Assembly: GCA_003508835.1 (NCBI GenBank)
Contig: PUFA01000144.1
Span: 3,782,001-3,846,000, forward strand
Source: Eonycteris spelaea
Lineage: Eukaryota > Chordata > Mammalia > Chiroptera > Pteropodidae
DNA length: 64,000 bases
Direction: 5' to 3'
The translations under genes and the position numbers were made by a program. Of the stretch, positions 60,060 to 64,000 are shown piece after piece. Under the pieces are notes generated by a model. That model was not told the origin of the DNA. It worked only from the letters and a program-made list of their open reading frames with translations, and made no database searches. The stretch's first letter is position 1; each line of letters begins with the position of its first letter.

Positions 60060-60920
60060 GGAGAGACACTCTGAGGTGAAGCACAAAAAAAGACCTAAAA
60101 CAAGGATGTCCACTCTTACCATTTTCTTCAACATTGTAGTGGAAGTTTCCGGCAATATAATAAGGCCGAATATAAATAAATAAAAAGCTCACAGATTGGA
60201 AAGGGAGAAACAGCATCGTTCACACATAAGATTGTCTGCACAGAAAATCCCCCAAAATCTACAAAACAGCTAATAGTACTAATAAATAAACATAGTAAGA
60301 TCATAGGATACAGGGTCACCATACAAAAAACCCATCCAAATGCTGTATACTGGTAATAAATAATTGAAAACTGATGTAAATGTTTTTTAAAAGCACCATC
60401 ACAATAGCACCAAAAACCACGCAATACTTAGGTGCCAGATCTGTATGCTGAAAACTACAAATAATGAAAGAAGTCAAAGAAGACTTAAACAATGGAGGGA
60501 TATACTATGTTCATAGATTGCAGGACTCAAAATTGGTAAGATGTCAGATTTTCTCAGACTGATCTCTAGATTAAACACAATTCCAATTAAAGTTCCAGCA
60601 GTATGTTTTTGGTAGAAATTGAGAAGCTTATTCTAAAATTTATACAAAAAAGCAAATAAATTAGAAAAGCCAAAACAATTTTAAAAAAGAACAAAACTGG
60701 AAAATTCGCACTTCTTATTTTTGAAAATTACTATAAAGCTACAGTAATTATGAAAAAGAGTATTAGTAAAATTATAGACATATAGATAGAACAATGGACC
60801 AAAATAGAAAGTCCAGAAATAAACCCAACACATATGTTTGGTCATTGATTTTTGACAAAGGTGCAAAAGAAATTTAATGGAAAAAGAACTTTTTCAACAA
60901 ATAGTGCTAGAAGAATTGGA
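60060..60920 (+). repeat. L1 ORF2 fragment
   Basis: Plus-strand L1 ORF2: 'caaggatgtccactcttacc', 'cacagattggaaagggagaa', 'aactacaaataatgaaagaa', 'attccaattaaagttccagc', 'ctataaagctacagtaatta', and 'aagaactttttcaacaaata'. Broken by stops. It ends at about 60920, where a different, unnamed repeat (ttatcacaaattgggtggct) begins. Confidence 0.88.
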
Positions 60921-61030
60921 TAGCCATTACTACTGTATCAAATTATCACAAATTGGGTGGCTTAAAACAATAGAAATCTACTCTCTCTCAAGTTCTACAG
61001 TCCAGAAGTTCAAAATTATACAACTGACTT

Positions 61031-61580
61031 TGCTTTTCTCTTCTCTTTTCTTTTTTTGTTTTTGGTTAAGAGGTTCTCAAGCTTTATTCTCAGTATAAGA
61101 ATCAAGGTATGAAGCTTTTAACACTCTTTACAACCAGGAAAGGTATGCACTAGAAAACAGCAAGGAGAATTATCCTGAAATACTTTCAGAAATAAAATTA
61201 AACAGTTTTTCCACCTCTGCATATCTATTATTCTTTGTCACAGTCTCATTATTTATAACTAAAGAGCGCGAAAGCTAGTAATGTTTAATGAGTAAAAACT
61301 TCCTCTATCCTGGAGGCAAAACCATCAATGTGATGAGATTGTGACATGATGTAAGTTCTTGTTGCTCTGTACCTGAAAGTAGGGGAATAAACGAGCCATC
61401 TCTCGATGTGGCTGGCATGACACCCTGGAACCAGCCACTTCTGCAAGGCTTGCAGCTTGTGCGGTGCGCAGGGCTCAGCCGAGATCACTTCGTATAAGCT
61501 AAACCTCAGAGCTGCGGGGTTTTCATGGGATCACTAATGCTGGTTCCAGGAGTACGCTCAGTCTGATGGGTTGATGAGGA
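61031..61580 (-). pseudogene. Candidate processed pseudogene, parent gene unknown
   Basis: On the minus strand, a roughly 80-codon open stretch (stop TAA at about 61285; frame visible upstream to about 61533) is followed by about 200 bp of 3'UTR-like DNA, an AATAAA (61083-61088), 20 further bases, and an A-rich stretch (T-rich on plus, 61032-61065). That is the layout of a retrocopied mRNA 3' end. The right border falls within or next to an antisense L1M (text resumes at about 61585). The frame includes [20 protein letters not shown] and ends IEEVFTH. I do not recognise the parent gene, and the frame could be fortuitous. Confidence 0.5.
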
Positions 61581-61584
61581 TGGT

Positions 61585-61990
61585 GATCTTGGCATGACAT
61601 CAAGTGGCACATGATTTCAAAGCGCCCTGTTACTGATGATGTTCACTTTGATCATTTGATTAGGTGGTATTTGCCAGGCTTCTCTACTGGAAAGTTATAC
61701 TTCCCCCTTAATAAGTATTCTGTGGGGCAGTACTTTGAAATTATATAAATATCTCATTCCTCATCAAACTTTCAATGTATTCAATTATTTCTATCTTCAT
61801 GGACTTGTAATTTTTTATTTTTTAAAATACAATTTGTTACTATAATAATTCTTTGGTGCTTAAATTGGCCCCAATTTAGCCAATGGGAGCTTATTTATGT
61901 TGGCTTCTGTATCCTTTGACATACCCCTATCATTCTTTAAGTACTTGATTTCTGGCACAAAAAGATGTTAAAGACTCATCTTGTACTTTC
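61585..61990 (-). repeat. L1M 3'UTR fragment
   Basis: Antisense L1: 'gacatcaagtggcacatgat', 'gatgttcactttgatcattt', 'ttctctactggaaagttata', 'cattcctcatcaaactttca' and 'tgacatacccctatcattct'. Confidence 0.82.
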
Positions 61991-62369
61991 CCAGAAATGG
62001 TCATTTGTCCAAAATGCCCCGGTTCCTTTTAGTGGAAAATTACATTGAGAAGCCAAGATATGGCACTAGACATGCTTGTTCATTGTCACTGGGGTGATAC
62101 TGCTTCAAAATAAACTTAGAAAATATATGTAATATTTATCTTCCCATAGATGCATATGTAACCTCTATATTTCTAGAATTATGTATGATAAAAACCATGA
62201 ATTCATACCATAGGGGTTGTTTGCGTTCTTTCTCTTCGATAGCTGTAAACTCCGCCTCCGACAGTTAAAAACTGGCTTCCATTATCCTTAATATATTCAC
62301 TTGCTTAATCTATTTTCCTTTACATAATGAATCTCCCATCTCTACTGTTATCTTCCTCTCCTTTCCAGT

Positions 62370-62640
62370 CTGGCTCTAACTCCCCTTTCTGGATAGCTCT
62401 GCCATGTGCAAACCCGCCTCACACTACCCCTGTGCTCTAATTCCCCATGCCTTTGAGTATGCAATCTCCTTGACCTTCATGGGCTCTAATGCCTGGAGCC
62501 AGACTGCTCCCAAGCATGCATGCCAGCCTTACCTTGCATGGGCTTTGACACCCCCTTGCCAGGCCACACTTCTCTTACCCTGCTTAGACTCTGGCATCTC
62601 ATGCCAGGCTCTCTGTCTGCAGAGACACCACCGTACCCTT
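62370..62640. repeat. Degenerate tandem or LTR-like repeat
   Basis: Similar phrases recur every 40-60 bp: 'tctggctctaactcccc', 'ctctaattccccatgcct', 'ctctaatgcctggagccag', 'ctttgacacccccttgcc' and 'ttagactctggcatctcatg', each followed by a catggg- or ccaggc-like piece. This is consistent with a decayed minisatellite or an LTR interior; not assigned. Confidence 0.45.
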
Positions 62641-62799
62641 AATTTTATTTTTGAATCTATGAATACTTAAGGACTACTGGAAAATAAGCAGAATGATGGA
62701 AGCTTAGAGTTGACCAAATGTCTTAGTTTTCATAAAAGAGAAGAAAATGGATGCTGAAAACTAAAATAAAATAGACATCTCATATACTGTCACTAATAT

Positions 62800-63235
62800 T
62801 GTTTGACATAGTAATTTTATCTTGATAATTTATACTGAATCATCTGACATGCTAAAAAAAAGCCTTATATACAAAAATGATCACAACAGATTTATTTAAA
62901 ATTAAAATTGGCAATATCCAATGATAGGGGACTGCCAATGTAATTTATAGTGCAGTGATGGCAATCTTAATATGTTTGCGAAAATATAGGAGAAACGTGC
63001 TTAAAATAGTAAAAAATCAGCATATAAAACCGAATATATAATATAAGCCCAATTACGAAAAGGTGAAGAAAGGCTACACCAAAATATTTACAGTGATTAT
63101 CTCTGGGTGGTGTGATAATGGGTAATTATTTTCCTTATGAATTATACTTTTTATATTTTCTAAATTTATTTAATAAGCATGCATTAGTTTCAAAATGGGA
63201 AAAATAAAGTTTAAGATGTTAATTAACATCTATTT
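62800..63235 (+). repeat. L1M 3' end
   Basis: Plus-strand old L1: 'ataggggactgccaatgtaa', 'cagtgattatctctgggtgg' and 'tgggaaaaataaagtttaag' tail. Confidence 0.75.
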
Positions 63236-63429
63236 CCAAGGCACTATAGAGAATACAAAGTAAAGATAGGATAAATCCTGCTTTTAATGAGCCAATACTG
63301 TAGCAGCTACTCATATCCATGACCGAAGAATGACCCTCTTTTTTATGGGAAGGTCATCACCTTAGAAGCAAGCGTAAAACCTCAGGATCCATGGGGAAGG
63401 AACGACATTATTATCTGACTAACAGGAGT

Positions 63430-63650
63430 TGTAGCAGCAGCAACAGTAACATTATTGAATACTAACTAACTATATGCCAAGAATTGTTCATGTATCTCCT
63501 TATTTAATCCTCAGAAGTTCTCTGAGATTCTACTATTTTCTTCTTTTTACAAATAAGAAAACTGAAGCACTGAAAAGTTCACTGACAGTCAGATAGCTAG
63601 TATATGGCAGAGCCAGGATTCGAATACAGACAATTGATTCCAGAGACTAA
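63430..63650 (-). repeat. MIR SINE
   Basis: 'attattgaatactaactaac', 'cttatttaatcctcagaagt', 'aataagaaaactgaagcact', and 'cagagccaggattcgaatac' in reverse MIR order. Confidence 0.92.
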
Positions 63651-63869
63651 TATGGACCAGGCAGTTCATAAAAGAATGAACCCTGATAATCAAAGGGGGG
63701 AATGATATTGCAGCACGCTAACTTCACAGCTTTCTAATCTGGCAAAGACAGAATATGCGCATACAGTTCTACATACAAGGCAGAAGAAAACTGTCATAAG
63801 AGAGAGCTATGGTTATGGAATCTTTGAGAAGGGAGAGGTGACTTCCATCAGACAGAAACATGGAGGATA

Positions 63870-63980
63870 ATTCAGCAGATAATAAAACCAATAGCAGGGA
63901 GACCAATTAAGAAAAGCTGTAGTAATCGAGGTAGGATAAGAACGTAGGCTGAACTAAGTAAGGTTCTTTCTTTTCTCCTA
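63870..63980. repeat. Old dispersed repeat, family not assigned
   Basis: 'agcagggagaccaattaaga', 'ctgtagtaatcgaggtagga' and 'gtaggctgaactaagtaagg' match the family seen at 6570-6960. Confidence 0.5.
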
Positions 63981-64000
63981 CAGGCCTAGCTCTGTGGATT

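Larger units (their letters stand above)
31785..64000 (-). other. EXOC6B: EXOC6B upstream intron (3' portion)
   Basis: Everything to the right of the penultimate exon appears to be intronic on the minus strand. I found no further EXOC6B exon, no CpG-island promoter and no other gene with conserved coding sequence. The content is old repeats plus unique DNA, itemised separately. EXOC6B spans hundreds of kb in other mammals, so an intron of more than 32 kb is expected. Confidence 0.75.

Noticed and set aside
31785..64000. Search for the next upstream EXOC6B exon and for any other protein-coding gene
   Set aside because: No segment with conserved coding text and paired splice sites was found; reading by eye could miss a short exon.

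Overview
This is a mammalian nuclear DNA window. It has almost no coding sequence, vertebrate-type split exons, scattered old MIR, L2, L1 and MLT1 repeats, and dinucleotide microsatellites. The only gene I can identify is EXOC6B (exocyst complex component SEC15B) on the minus strand. Its last two coding exons lie at 31671-31783 and 27386-27512, joined by canonical splice sites, and they encode the conserved C-terminal tail of SEC15B. An L1 3' end at 45258-45660 resembles the young L1s of bats, and no primate Alu, rodent B1/B2, carnivore, ruminant, pig or horse SINE is visible. The source is therefore probably a laurasiathere, plausibly a bat; this species call is an inference of moderate confidence.

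Layout: 1 to about 24.05 kb is intergenic and lies downstream of EXOC6B. In other mammals the next gene here is CYP26B1, which degrades retinoic acid and also runs on the minus strand. Its promoter would lie just left of base 1, so this interval is likely CYP26B1 upstream DNA. It holds a GC-rich block with a minus-strand TATA box and a palindromic GC box (3.93-4.24 kb), a long Z-DNA-prone TG/CG tract (4.25-4.55 kb), a DR2-type retinoic-acid half-site pair (781-794), a 9-bp octamer-like palindrome (9.47 kb), and an L1-dominated AT-rich stretch (10.4-20.4 kb). About 24.06-27.39 kb is the likely EXOC6B 3'UTR, ending at an ATTAAA signal. 27.5-31.7 kb is the last intron and is free of repeats I recognise. 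31.8-64 kb is the 3' part of the preceding long intron and holds old repeats, a candidate processed pseudogene (61.03-61.58 kb), a MER5A nested inside an L1, an MLT1 LTR, and a half-site cluster with a DR5-like element (49.87-50.04 kb).

Most open reading frames of 60-160 codons here are chance frames in non-coding DNA. I see no operon, CRISPR array, phage, or new protein system. The observations most worth a second look are regulatory (putative retinoid-receptor sites in a gene desert beside the retinoic-acid hydroxylase gene) and structural (nested repeats, a decayed tandem repeat, a CpG-dense patch and the pseudogene).
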